Assembly (NCBI RefSeq): GCF_006715395.1
Contig: NZ_VFNC01000001.1
Location: 186,001-250,000 of the forward strand
From: Streptomyces sp. SLBN-31
GTDB lineage: Bacteria > Actinomycetota > Actinomycetes > Streptomycetales > Streptomycetaceae
Length of the DNA stretch: 64,000 nt
Direction: 5' to 3'
Position numbers and translations under genes: made by a program. Below, piece by piece: positions 51,558 through 60,532 of this stretch; position 1 is the first letter of the stretch, and each line of letters opens with the position of its first letter. Below the pieces are notes generated by a model that made no database searches, had not been told where the DNA came from, and worked only from the letters and a program-made list of their open reading frames with translations.

Positions 51558-52697
51558 ATGTCTGTGTCCGTGGAACCGACGACCGTCGAAGCAGCCGAAG
51601 CACGTGCGAAGGAGCCGGCCGAGGCGTTGCGGCCGCACGCCGAGGACGCCTTCGCCGGTGAACTCGCCGCGCTGGCCGCGCAGGACGACCGCCCGCGCCC
51701 GGCCCGCTGGAAGCTGTCGCCGTGGGCGGTGGCGACGTATCTGCTCGGCGGCACCCTGCCGGACGGAACGGTGATCACACCGAAGTACGTCGGCCCGCGC
51801 CGCATCGTCGAGGTGGCCGTCACCACGCTCGCCACCGACCGCGCCCTGCTCCTGCTGGGCGTGCCCGGCACGGCCAAGACCTGGGTGTCGGAACACCTGG
51901 CGGCGGCGGTCAGCGGCGACTCGACGCTGCTCGTGCAGGGCACGGCGGGCACGCCGGAGGAGGCGATCCGCTACGGCTGGAACTATGCGCAGCTCCTGGC
52001 GCACGGCCCGAGCCGCGATGCCCTGGTGCCCAGCCCCGTCATGCGGGCCATGGCGGAGGGGATGACGGCGCGGGTGGAGGAGCTGACCCGCATTCCGGCC
52101 GACGTGCAGGACACCCTCATCACCATCCTGTCCGAGAAGACGTTGCCGATACCGGAGCTGGGGCAGGAGGTGCAGGCGGTCCGCGGCTTCAACCTGATCG
52201 CCACGGCCAACGACCGCGACCGTGGGGTCAACGACCTCTCCAGCGCCCTGCGCCGCCGCTTCAACACGGTGGTGCTGCCGCTGCCGGAGAGCGTCGAGGC
52301 CGAGGTCGACATCGTCTCGCGGCGCGTCGACCAGATCGGGCGCTCCCTCGACCTGCCGTCTGTGCCCGACGGCGTCGACGAGATCCGCCGCGTCGTGACG
52401 GTCTTCCGTGAACTGCGCGACGGCGTCACCTCCGACGGCCGGACCAAGGTCAAGTCTCCCAGCGGCACGCTGTCGACGGCCGAGGCGATCTCCGTCGTCA
52501 CCAGCGGCCTCGCGCTGGCGGCCCACTTCGGCGACGGCGTCCTGCGGGCCGGTGACGTCGCCGCGGGCATCCTCGGCGCCGTCGTCCGCGACCCCGCGGC
52601 CGACCGTGTCGTCTGGCGCGAGTACCTGGAGGCGGTCGTCCGCGAGCGCGACGGCTGGACGGACTTCTACCGGGCCTGCCGAGAGGTGAGCGCGTGA
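51558..52697 (+). CDS. MoxR-type AAA+ ATPase of the vWA cluster
   Basis: 379 residues. ATG at 51558 follows GGAGGG 10 bases upstream. Walker A is GVPGTAKT (about 101-108). The segment TARVEELTRIP occupies the Walker B position where MoxR proteins have hhhhDE, so Glu replaces the first acid. Sensor 1 is NLIATAND and the Arg-finger segment is LSSALRRRFN. The C-terminal lid is TAEAISVVTSGLALAAHF. MoxR ATPases typically remodel or insert metal into substrates together with vWA proteins, and a vWA partner lies at the end of this arm. It is probably the motor of the cluster. Confidence 0.9.
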   Translation: MSVSVEPTTVEAAEARAKEPAEALRPHAEDAFAGELAALAAQDDRPRPARWKLSPWAVATYLLGGTLPDGTVITPKYVGPRRIVEVAVTTLATDRALLLLGVPGTAKTWVSEHLAAAVSGDSTLLVQGTAGTPEEAIRYGWNYAQLLAHGPSRDALVPSPVMRAMAEGMTARVEELTRIPADVQDTLITILSEKTLPIPELGQEVQAVRGFNLIATANDRDRGVNDLSSALRRRFNTVVLPLPESVEAEVDIVSRRVDQIGRSLDLPSVPDGVDEIRRVVTVFRELRDGVTSDGRTKVKSPSGTLSTAEAISVVTSGLALAAHFGDGVLRAGDVAAGILGAVVRDPAADRVVWREYLEAVVRERDGWTDFYRACREVSA

Positions 52698-52775
52698 CGC
52701 ACCGGGGGAGCGGGGGCGCCGTGAGGGAGGTGCCCTGCGCGCGCAGGCAGTGGAGGCGAGGGCGAGGGGGACGGT

Positions 52776-55295
52776 GTGACGGGGCTTGAGAGGGACGGGG
52801 GCCGGACGGCCGGGGGCGGGCCGCTGCTGCTCGGCGTGCGGCATCACGGGCCCGGTTCGGCACGCGCCGTGCGGGCGGCGCTGGACGCGGCCCGGCCCCG
52901 GACCGTGCTGATCGAGGGGCCGCCCGAGGCCGACGCGTTGATCGCGCTGGCCGGCGAGGAGGACATGCGGCCGCCGGTCGCGCTGCTCGCCCACGTGGTG
53001 GACGAGCCCGGCCGCTCGGCCTTCTGGCCGCTCGCCGCGTTCTCCCCGGAGTGGGTCGCGATCCGCTGGGCGCTGGAGAACGAGGTGCCGGCCCGTTTCA
53101 TCGACCTCCCGGCGACGCACACGCTGGCGTGGGGGCGGGACGAGACCGACCGAACCGTGGGGGAGGAGGACGACGGCTCCGCGGGCACGGGCACCGACGG
53201 CAGCGGGGGCGGGGAGGCCGGTGGTTCCACAGGCGGCGCCGGCCCGTCGGACGCCGACGTCCGTGTCGACCCCCTCGCGGTGCTCGCCGAAGCCGCCGGT
53301 TACGACGATCCCGAGCGGTGGTGGGAGGACGTCGTGGAGCACCGGGGAAGCGGCGACGGAGACCCTTTCGCGCCGTTCAGGGTGCTCGAAGAGGCGATGG
53401 GGGCGCTGCGGGAGACGTACGGCGCCGGAGGGCACGACCGGGACCTCGTGCGCGAGGCGTACATGCGGCTCCAGGTGCGGTCGGCGCAACGGGAGTTCGG
53501 GGACGGGGTGGCCGTCGTGTGCGGTGCCTGGCACGTGCCCGCGCTGCGACGGAGGACCGCCGTCACGGTCGACCGGGCGCTGTTGAAGGGTCTGCCCAGG
53601 GTGAAGGCGGACATGACCTGGGTGCCGTGGACGCACCGGCGCCTGTCCCGGGCCAGCGGCTACGGCGCGGGAATCGACTCCCCGGGCTGGTACGGGCATC
53701 TGTTCGGCGCACCGGACCGGCCGGTCGAGCGGTGGCTGACCAAGGTCGCCGGACTGCTGCGCGAGGAGGACCGGATCGTCTCCTCCGCGCACGTCATCGA
53801 GGCGGTGCGGCTGGCCGAGACGCTCGCCGCGATGCGCGGCCGTCCGCTGCCGGGGCTCGGCGAGACGACCGACGCCGTGCGCGCGGTGATGTGCGAGGGC
53901 TCGGACGTGCCGCTGGCCCTGGTGCACGACCGGCTGGTCGTCGGAGACGTGCTGGGGGAGGTGCCGCGGTCGGCGCCGGCGGTGCCGTTGCAGCGGGACC
54001 TGGACCGGATCCAGCGGCGGTTGCGGCTCAAACCGGAGGCGCTGGAGCGGGAGTTGGAGCTGGACCTGCGCAAGGAGACCGACGCCGGGCGCAGCAGGCT
54101 GCTGCACCGGCTGCGGTTGCTGGGCGTCGCCTGGGGCGAGCCGATGGCATCGCGGGGGAGCACGGGGACGTTCCGGGAGACCTGGCGGTTGCGCTGGGAG
54201 CCGGAGCTGGCGGTGCGGGTGGCGGAAGCGGGGGTGTGGGGCACGACCGTGCTCGCCGCCGCGACGGCCAGGGCGGAGGCGGACGCGGTCGCCGCCCAGG
54301 GGCTCGCCGAGGTCACCGCGCTCGCCGAGCGCTGCCTGCTGGCCGAACTGCCCGAAGCACTGCCGGTGGTCATGCAGGTACTCGCCGACCGGGCCGCGCT
54401 CGACGCGGACGTCGGCCATCTCGCCCAGGCGCTGCCGGCCCTGGTCCGCTCCCTGCGCTACGGCGACGTACGCGGCACGGACACCGGGGCGCTGGCCGAG
54501 GTCGCGGCGGGTCTCGCCGAGCGGATCTTCGTCGGCCTCCCCCCGGCCTGCGCGGCCCTGGACGCGGACGCGGCCGAGGAGATGCGGCGCCATGTGGACG
54601 CGGTGCAGGGGGCGGTGGCCCTCCTCGCCGACGCGCCGGAGTCCGCGGCCGACGGTCCCGGCACGCACCGTGACCTGCGCGCCCGTTGGCAGACGGTCCT
54701 GCACGTGCTGTCCGTGCGGGACACCGTGCCCGGTGTGATCCGCGGCCGGGCCGTACGACTGCTTCTGGACGACGGTGAGTTGGCCCAGGACGAGGCGGCC
54801 AGGCTCATGGGACTCGTGCTCTCGCCCGGAACGCCCCCGGGCGATGCCGCGGCCTGGATCGAGGGCTTCGTCGGCGGCGGCTCGGGCGGTGGGATGCTCC
54901 TCCTGCACGACGAGCGGCTGCTCGGGCTGGTCGACGCCTGGCTGACCGGGGTTCCGGCGGAGGCGTTCACCGACGTACTGCCGCTGCTGCGGCGGACGTT
55001 CTCGGCGTACGAGCCCGGGGTGCGGCGCACGCTCGGCGAACTCGTGCGGCGGGGGCCGGGACAGCGGGCGAGCGCCGTGACGGCCGGTTCCGGCCTGCAC
55101 GGCTTCGCGGCCGAGCTCGAGAGCGAACGCGCCGACGCCGTAATGCCGGTGGTGCGGCTTCTGTTGGGTCTCGGCGGGGCGGACGGTTCGGAACAGGCGG
55201 AAGAGGACGTCGAACCGGAACAGGCGGAAGAGAAAGCCGAACCGGAACAGGTGGAAGAGGACGTCAAGAACGATCTTGCGGGGGTGACGGGATGA
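52776..55295 (+). CDS. DUF5682 protein of the MoxR-vWA cluster
   Basis: 839 residues, soluble. GTG at 52776. The N-terminal domain has LLGVRHHGPGSARAVRAAL (about 18-36), VLIEGPPEAD (about 45-54) and VVCGAWHVPAL (about 246-256). Paired GxxH motifs with a conserved Glu resemble the TIKI/TraB/EreA-type superfamily, which contains metal-dependent peptidases and esterases; that assignment is tentative. A Gly/Ser/Asp-rich insertion (about 125-155) is likely disordered. The long helical middle and C-terminal parts have no known motif. The C-terminus carries three 9-residue acidic repeats. The stop TGA overlaps the ATG of the next small frame. Confidence 0.82.
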   Translation: MTGLERDGGRTAGGGPLLLGVRHHGPGSARAVRAALDAARPRTVLIEGPPEADALIALAGEEDMRPPVALLAHVVDEPGRSAFWPLAAFSPEWVAIRWALENEVPARFIDLPATHTLAWGRDETDRTVGEEDDGSAGTGTDGSGGGEAGGSTGGAGPSDADVRVDPLAVLAEAAGYDDPERWWEDVVEHRGSGDGDPFAPFRVLEEAMGALRETYGAGGHDRDLVREAYMRLQVRSAQREFGDGVAVVCGAWHVPALRRRTAVTVDRALLKGLPRVKADMTWVPWTHRRLSRASGYGAGIDSPGWYGHLFGAPDRPVERWLTKVAGLLREEDRIVSSAHVIEAVRLAETLAAMRGRPLPGLGETTDAVRAVMCEGSDVPLALVHDRLVVGDVLGEVPRSAPAVPLQRDLDRIQRRLRLKPEALERELELDLRKETDAGRSRLLHRLRLLGVAWGEPMASRGSTGTFRETWRLRWEPELAVRVAEAGVWGTTVLAAATARAEADAVAAQGLAEVTALAERCLLAELPEALPVVMQVLADRAALDADVGHLAQALPALVRSLRYGDVRGTDTGALAEVAAGLAERIFVGLPPACAALDADAAEEMRRHVDAVQGAVALLADAPESAADGPGTHRDLRARWQTVLHVLSVRDTVPGVIRGRAVRLLLDDGELAQDEAARLMGLVLSPGTPPGDAAAWIEGFVGGGSGGGMLLLHDERLLGLVDAWLTGVPAEAFTDVLPLLRRTFSAYEPGVRRTLGELVRRGPGQRASAVTAGSGLHGFAAELESERADAVMPVVRLLLGLGGADGSEQAEEDVEPEQAEEKAEPEQVEEDVKNDLAGVTG
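55191..55271 (+). repeat. Three tandem 27-bp coding repeats (acidic tail)
   Basis: Units begin at 55191, 55218 and 55245 and encode EQAEEDVEP, EQAEEKAEP and EQVEEDVKN at the C-terminus of the DUF5682 protein. The first two units differ by a few bases; the third is more diverged. Confidence 0.9.
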
Positions 55296-55459
55296 CGAAC
55301 GACCGACCGAGGAAGACCCGAGAGGGCGCCGGAAGGACGGCCGTCGGAGGGATGGCCGTCGGAGTGAACGGCGAAGGCGGCGGCACGCAGGACCGACCCA
55401 CGCGCGCCATCACTGTCGTTCCGCTGTGGGACAGGAACCGTACGGGGGTGCGGCGGTGA
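55292..55459 (+). CDS. Possible 55-residue protein coupled to DUF5682 and vWA genes
   Basis: A 55-codon frame starting MTNDRPRKTREG and ending VPLWDRNRTGVRR. Its ATG overlaps the DUF5682 stop (ATGA) and its TGA overlaps the vWA GTG (GTGA), so each junction has the geometry of translational coupling. Third-position G+C is about 80 percent by my count, a little lower than typical here, and it uses six rare Arg codons (AGG, CGA), so it may be a spacer frame rather than a true gene. The product would be basic, Gly/Arg-rich and unstructured. Confidence 0.35.
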   Translation: MTNDRPRKTREGAGRTAVGGMAVGVNGEGGGTQDRPTRAITVVPLWDRNRTGVRR

Positions 55460-56622
55460 CGGCCGAGGCGACGGAGCCGGCGCAGGAGCGGCTGCGGCGC
55501 TGGCGGCTGGTCCTCGGGGGCGACGCGGCCGACGGCACCGGATGCGCGCTCCCCGGCCGGGACGCCGCGATGGACGGGGCGTTGACCGCGCTGTACGGGA
55601 AGGCGGACCGGCAGGGACAGCGGGGACGGGACCGTTCCGCGGGGCTCGGCGCGTCGGCGCCGTCCGTCGCGCGGTGGCTCGGGGACATCCGGACCTACTT
55701 CCCCTCCACCGTCGTCCAGGTCATGCAGCGCGACGCCATCGACCGGCTCGGACTGTCCACGCTGCTGCTGGAGCCGGAGATGCTGGAGGCGGTGGAGGCC
55801 GACGTGCACCTCGTCGGCACGCTGCTCTCGCTCAACAAGGCGATGCCGGAGACGACGAAGGAGACGGCGCGGGCAGTTGTGCGCAAGGTCGTCGAGGACC
55901 TGGAGAAGCGGCTCGCCACCCGCACCCGGGCCACGCTCACCGGCGCCCTGGACCGCAGCGCCCGGATCAGCCGGCCGCGCCACCACGACATCGACTGGAA
56001 CCGCACCATCGCGGCCAACCTCAAGCACTACCTGCCCGAGTACCGCACCGTAGTGCCCGAGCGGCTCATCGGATACGGGCGGGCGTCCCAGTCCACGAAG
56101 AAGGAGGTCGTGCTCTGTATCGATCAATCGGGATCCATGGCGGCGTCGGTGGTGTACGCCTCGGTGTTCGGGGCGGTGCTCGCCTCGATGCGGACGATCT
56201 CCACGCGACTCGTCGTCTTCGACACGGCGGTCGTCGACCTCACCGACCAGCTCGACGACCCGGTCGACGTCCTCTTCGGCACCCAGCTGGGCGGCGGTAC
56301 GGACATCAACCGGGCGCTCGCCTACTGCCAGTCGCAGATCACCCGGCCCGCCGAGACGGTCGTCGTACTGATCAGTGACCTCTACGAGGGCGGCATCCGC
56401 GACGAGATGCTCAAGCGGGTCGCCGCGATGAAGGCGTCCGGCGTGCAGTTCGTCGCGCTGCTCGCGCTCTCCGACGAAGGGGCCCCGGCGTACGACAGGG
56501 AGCACGCGGCCGCGCTCGCCGCGCTGGGGGCGCCGGCGTTCGCCTGCACGCCCGACCTCTTCCCGGAGGTGATGGCGGCGGCGATCGAGAAGCGGCCGCT
56601 GCCGATACCGGACACCGCCTGA
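55456..56622 (+). CDS. vWA-domain protein of the MoxR cluster
   Basis: 388 residues. GTG at 55456 follows GGGGGTG; a frame open upstream to 55426 is less likely. The helical N-terminal half (about 1-215) includes LGDIRTYFPSTVVQVMQRDAIDRLGL. The C-terminal von Willebrand A domain has a complete metal-ion-dependent adhesion site: CIDQSGSM (about 221-228, DxSxS), GGGTDINRAL (Thr, about 279) and LISDLYEGG (Asp, about 307). It should bind a divalent ion and a partner protein, in line with the MoxR/vWA chaperone pairs. It is the last gene of the arm; no terminator is obvious. Confidence 0.92.
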   Translation: MTAEATEPAQERLRRWRLVLGGDAADGTGCALPGRDAAMDGALTALYGKADRQGQRGRDRSAGLGASAPSVARWLGDIRTYFPSTVVQVMQRDAIDRLGLSTLLLEPEMLEAVEADVHLVGTLLSLNKAMPETTKETARAVVRKVVEDLEKRLATRTRATLTGALDRSARISRPRHHDIDWNRTIAANLKHYLPEYRTVVPERLIGYGRASQSTKKEVVLCIDQSGSMAASVVYASVFGAVLASMRTISTRLVVFDTAVVDLTDQLDDPVDVLFGTQLGGGTDINRALAYCQSQITRPAETVVVLISDLYEGGIRDEMLKRVAAMKASGVQFVALLALSDEGAPAYDREHAAALAALGAPAFACTPDLFPEVMAAAIEKRPLPIPDTA

Positions 56623-56878
56623 AGGCCCGTCAGCCGAGGCGGTTCGATGACGATTTGTCGACCAGTCGTCGTCCGACTTGGCCCAGCAAAACGGACATGA
56701 CTACCCATCGGTAACAGGGGGCTTGCGCTACCTCGGGAGGGCCGTGCAAGTATCGACGCCTTATCAGCGGGGTGATGCGCTCCGCCCGTCCGCCCGGCGT
56801 CGTGCCGCCTCCTGGCTCACCACGGCCCCACCACGCGGAGTCGCCCGCACCGTTCCGCCGCACGAGAGGACTCCCCTC

Positions 56879-58105
56879 TTGACCTGGCCGGCAGCCTTGC
56901 CCGCCGCCGCTCTGCGCGTGATGCGCACCGCGGCCGGTCGGCGTGCGCTGCGGGTGGTGGTGCTGGTCGGCGGGCTGTTCGCGCTCGGGTTCCTCTGCGG
57001 GGAGCAGGCGCACGCGGCGGACGAGGCGCCGGGGACGTCGTCTTCGGCGCCGGGGCGGATGGCGCCGGTCGCTCCGATGGTCTCGGCGGCTTCCACGGAC
57101 GGTGTGGAGGCGTCGCTGCAGAACGCGGTCGGGCGGCTCATGTCCGCTCCGGCCACGCTGGTCGACGCCCTCACGGCCTCCCCGGGACGACTCGAACCCG
57201 AGGCCCCGGGCAAGCCCCGGCCGCACGCGCCCGCCGGTCACGGGCGGCCGGGGGACTCCGCGCGGCCGAAGCCGCCCGTCCCCGCTCAGCCGAACCCGAA
57301 CCCGAGCCCGAACCCGAACCCGAATTCGAAGCCGAAGCCGACGTCGCCCGCACAGACGCCTCCCGCCGAAGCGGACCCCGCCGGTTCCGGCACCGCTGCC
57401 GGTTCCGGCACTCCCGCCGGTTCCGGCACCCCAGCAGGCTCCGGGTCCACCCCTACCGACAGCACCACCCCCGCCCACAGCACCGCCCCGGTCGTTCCGG
57501 TGCTCGGTTCCGTGGTCGACGGTGTCGTGCGGACCGTCGACGAAGCGGTTCTGCGGCCGGTCGGCGACCTGGTCGTGACGGTGACGGGCGGACTGGTCGA
57601 GGCGACCGCGCCGATACCGGGGCTGCCGTCGTTGCCGAACCTGCCGTCGGTGCCGGAGCTGCCGGGCACGCCGTCCCTGCCCGGTCTGCCGGGCCTGCCC
57701 TCCGTGCCGGGACAGACCCTGCCTGCGCCGGTGACCCAGCCGGACGGGCCGGGACACTCGGCGGCCACGGGTGAAGGCTCCACCGGGAAGCGGGCGCGGG
57801 CGGCGACGTACGGGCCGCGTCTCGACGAGGTCGGCGGCACCGCTCAACCCCCCGCGCGGGGCGAGGGACGGCGAGCCGCCGCCGGTGCCGGCTACGCCCC
57901 CGTCCCGCAGGCTCCCGGCGGCGATCCGACCGGCGTACTGAGCAACCGGTCCGCCGTCGACAGCGGCACACCGAGGCACGGTGACGCGCACGCCGTCGCC
58001 CTGAACCAGCGGGCGCCCCAGCGTCTGCCGTCCGGCGCCGCCGCCCGTGCGAACGGCGACGCGACCCGGGCCAGGCACCGGGACATACCGGTTTCCCCCG
58101 CCTAG
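56879..58105 (+). CDS. Secreted proline-rich protein of unknown function
   Basis: 408 residues if TTG at 56879 is used (after GAGAGGACT); ATG at 56921 gives a shorter but signal-retaining form. The signal segment (RRALRVVVLVGGLFALGFLCGEQAHA) is followed by an extended, low-complexity chain. This has a Pro/Asn repeat of the type PNPSPNPNPNS, Gly-Ser-Gly-Thr repeats (AGSGTPAGSGTP), and a Pro-Leu-Pro repeat (GLPSLPNLPSVPELPG, later GLPGLPSVPG). Between them is a short conserved-looking segment VPVLGSVVDGVVRTVDEAVLRPVGDLV. No LPxTG motif. An envelope or surface role is likely. It may be expressed with the similar secreted gene that follows. Confidence 0.72.
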   Translation: MTWPAALPAAALRVMRTAAGRRALRVVVLVGGLFALGFLCGEQAHAADEAPGTSSSAPGRMAPVAPMVSAASTDGVEASLQNAVGRLMSAPATLVDALTASPGRLEPEAPGKPRPHAPAGHGRPGDSARPKPPVPAQPNPNPSPNPNPNSKPKPTSPAQTPPAEADPAGSGTAAGSGTPAGSGTPAGSGSTPTDSTTPAHSTAPVVPVLGSVVDGVVRTVDEAVLRPVGDLVVTVTGGLVEATAPIPGLPSLPNLPSVPELPGTPSLPGLPGLPSVPGQTLPAPVTQPDGPGHSAATGEGSTGKRARAATYGPRLDEVGGTAQPPARGEGRRAAAGAGYAPVPQAPGGDPTGVLSNRSAVDSGTPRHGDAHAVALNQRAPQRLPSGAAARANGDATRARHRDIPVSPA

Positions 58106-58325
58106 GGCGGCTGCTCACCCCCTGCCCGCGGTTCCGCGGCGCGGGGCGGAACAGGTCTGCCAGGCCGTCCGGCCAGCCTTCCGAGACCCGGACGCACCGG
58201 AAACATCCCCAAGCCTTCCGAAGAAGACCGAGCTTCCCCGAGCTCCGCGGCCCGCCTCCACGGCAGGGCCCGGGCCTCCGCGAACGCCTCGGCGCTTCCA
58301 TGGATCCGAAGGATCTGACGCACGC

Positions 58326-59885
58326 ATGAACAAGAACATCCGTCGCTCGATCGTCATAGCCGCCGGTGTGACCGGCGCGTGGGCGCTCGGTTCCGCCGTC
58401 GCCAGCGCGGACGAGCTGCCGTCCTCGTCCCTGTCCACGTCGGACACGACCACCGACACCACCACCGACGCCCAGAACACCCTCGGCACGTTGACCGGCA
58501 CCGTCACCGACACGGTCACCGGCACCGTCGACGGCGTCGTCACCGGCGTGCAGGACACCGTCTCGGGCGTGACCGGGACCGCCGCGGCGGCCACCTCCAC
58601 CACCCCGGCCACGACCGGCACCACCGACCAGACCAGCAAGGGCGCCGACACCGCGGCCACCGCGTCGAAGGCACCGGCTGCCGTGACCTCCAGGGCCGCG
58701 AGCATCAGGGGCGCCGCGGCCATCCAAGGAGCCAAGGCCGCCCGCGCCGTCCAGGCGAAGACACGGGCCACCGCCGACAAGGCCACCACCGCCGCCGGCA
58801 CCACCGTGTCCGACCCGGTCCACGCCCCCCAGGACGGCGTCGACTACCTCTTCGGACCGCTCTCCGTCTTCGCGCCGGAGGTCGAGGAGGCGCTCGCGGC
58901 GGCGCAGACGAAGCTGCGGGGCACGCAGGCGACGGCCCGTTCCCGGGCGGACGGCGTCGTACGGACGAAGGCGCAGCACACCGTCGCGGGCGCGGGTCGT
59001 GCCACGAGCACCGTCACCTCCGCGGCCCAGGCCTCCGTCTCGTCCGTCCCGGACCACGTCACGGGCACGGTCGGCGCAGTCGAGCAGCAGATTCTCGGCA
59101 CGGTCGGAAGCGTGCCCGGCACACTCGTGCCGGTCGCCGACGAGACGGCCGCGTCCGTCGTCCCGCCGCTCGCCGATCACGCGGTGACGGGAGCCGCACC
59201 GGTCGCCGCACAGGCCGTCGGCGGGCTGGCGCCCGTGGTGGGTGGTGTCGTCGCGGACGTGTCGCCCTATGCCGGAGGGCTCGTCGCGGACGTGCCGCCC
59301 TACGCCGCCGGGCTCGTCGAAGACGCCGCTCACGATGTCACCGGCTCCGTGCTGCCGCCCGTGGCGGGCACCGCGGTGCGCGGGGTGCTGCCCGTCGCCG
59401 GGCAGGCCGTCGGGGACGCCGGGGGCCTGGCGTACGGCGTGACCGGGGACGTCCGCGGCTTCGCCGGCGGTGTCGTCGCGGACGTGCCGCCGCTCGCGCA
59501 GGGGGTCGCCGACGGGACGAGCGGTCTGGCGTACGGCGTCGGCGGCCAGGTCGATCCGTTCGCGCAGGACGTCACCCGGGCGGCCCAGCCCGTCGTCGGC
59601 GTCGTCCGGCCCGTCACAGGCAGTGTGACCGGGCTGGCGTTCGGCGTCGCGGGTGACGTCACGCCCTTCGCGGGCGGTGTCGCCGGCGAGGCCGGTTCCT
59701 TCGCCGACGGTGTCACGGGCCGGGCCGCGCCGTTCGCCCAGGACCTCACCGGCACGGTCGAGGCCACCGGCGGCCCGCTCGCCGGGCACGCGGTGACCGG
59801 CGTCCGGGGCGTCGCCGAGTCGGTCGCTCCGGGCCACCTCCAGGACGCGGCGGACGTTCACCGCGGCGCCCCGTACAGCATCTGA
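58326..59885 (+). CDS. Secreted repeat protein of unknown function
   Basis: 519 residues. ATG at 58326 gives a clear signal peptide (MNKNIRRSIVIAAGVTGAWALG, cut near ASA). The N-terminal part is Thr-rich (TDTTTDTTTDAQNTLGTLTG). From about residue 210 to the end it consists of imperfect repeats built from units such as GGLVADVPPYAAGLV, GLAYGVTGDVRGFAGGV and GLAFGVAGDVTPFAGGV, roughly 11-22 residues long, with Gly, Val and Ala dominating. There is no transmembrane anchor or sorting signal. The pattern suggests a surface or matrix fibre-like protein, but I do not know the family. Confidence 0.72.
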   Translation: MNKNIRRSIVIAAGVTGAWALGSAVASADELPSSSLSTSDTTTDTTTDAQNTLGTLTGTVTDTVTGTVDGVVTGVQDTVSGVTGTAAAATSTTPATTGTTDQTSKGADTAATASKAPAAVTSRAASIRGAAAIQGAKAARAVQAKTRATADKATTAAGTTVSDPVHAPQDGVDYLFGPLSVFAPEVEEALAAAQTKLRGTQATARSRADGVVRTKAQHTVAGAGRATSTVTSAAQASVSSVPDHVTGTVGAVEQQILGTVGSVPGTLVPVADETAASVVPPLADHAVTGAAPVAAQAVGGLAPVVGGVVADVSPYAGGLVADVPPYAAGLVEDAAHDVTGSVLPPVAGTAVRGVLPVAGQAVGDAGGLAYGVTGDVRGFAGGVVADVPPLAQGVADGTSGLAYGVGGQVDPFAQDVTRAAQPVVGVVRPVTGSVTGLAFGVAGDVTPFAGGVAGEAGSFADGVTGRAAPFAQDLTGTVEATGGPLAGHAVTGVRGVAESVAPGHLQDAADVHRGAPYSI

Positions 59886-60532
59886 CCCCTTCGCGGGCGG
59901 CGTCGTAGGACGACTGCCCGAGCGCCGCGATCACGCGGCGAGCGACCTGTTCCGTGAGGACGAGGGACCCGGACGGCCGAAATCCGTCGGCCGGTCCGCC
60001 CGACGCCGCGCGGAACGGGCCGGGCGGTCCCCATTGGGGTGGGGACCGCCCGGCCGGGCCCCGTGACACGGCGCTTTCGAGCGACCTCGGGGCCGTACCA
60101 GGGGCCTCACCGGGCCAACCCCAGCCCGGTGGGGCCCCGCCTCGTCCTCGGCCCCCACTTTGGCCGATTTCCGGCTGCTCACAGCCCTTTCCCCGATCTC
60201 TCCCCGGTTGCTCCCCGGCTCCTCCCCGGCCTCTCCCCGCCCGCCTGCCGCCCCTCACATCCGGCACGTCGCCCCCGCACCCGGAACACGCCGCCGCCTC
60301 ACACGCGGCACGCCGTGCCAGTGAGCGCGGCATCATGTGACAGGTATCACCGCTCAGGTGTGACCCTCGATTTAGGGGCCTCCTGCAAGCAGCGATAACC
60401 TGCGAGACGGACATGCCGCGCGCTCGGACACCGTGTGCGCTTCCCCTGTGACCCAAGCGGACGTCACGTTGCCCTTCGCGGCACGCCCACGCATCCAACG
60501 AACCGCGAGATCACTGATAGGGACGGAAGCGC
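59886..60532 (+). promoter_or_regulatory. sucC upstream region
   Basis: 647 bases without a convincing gene. It contains a run of CTCCCCGG copies (60197-60245) and a CRP-like site TGTGA-CAGGTA-TCACC at 60336-60351, 181 bases before the sucC start. A GATAACC box at 60393-60399 is a plausible -10. No ribosomal or tRNA gene is present. Confidence 0.45.

Noticed and set aside
60197..60245. CTCCCCGG repeats as a CRISPR-like or regulatory array
   Set aside because: Copies are short, irregular and without unique spacers; more likely GC-rich slippage.
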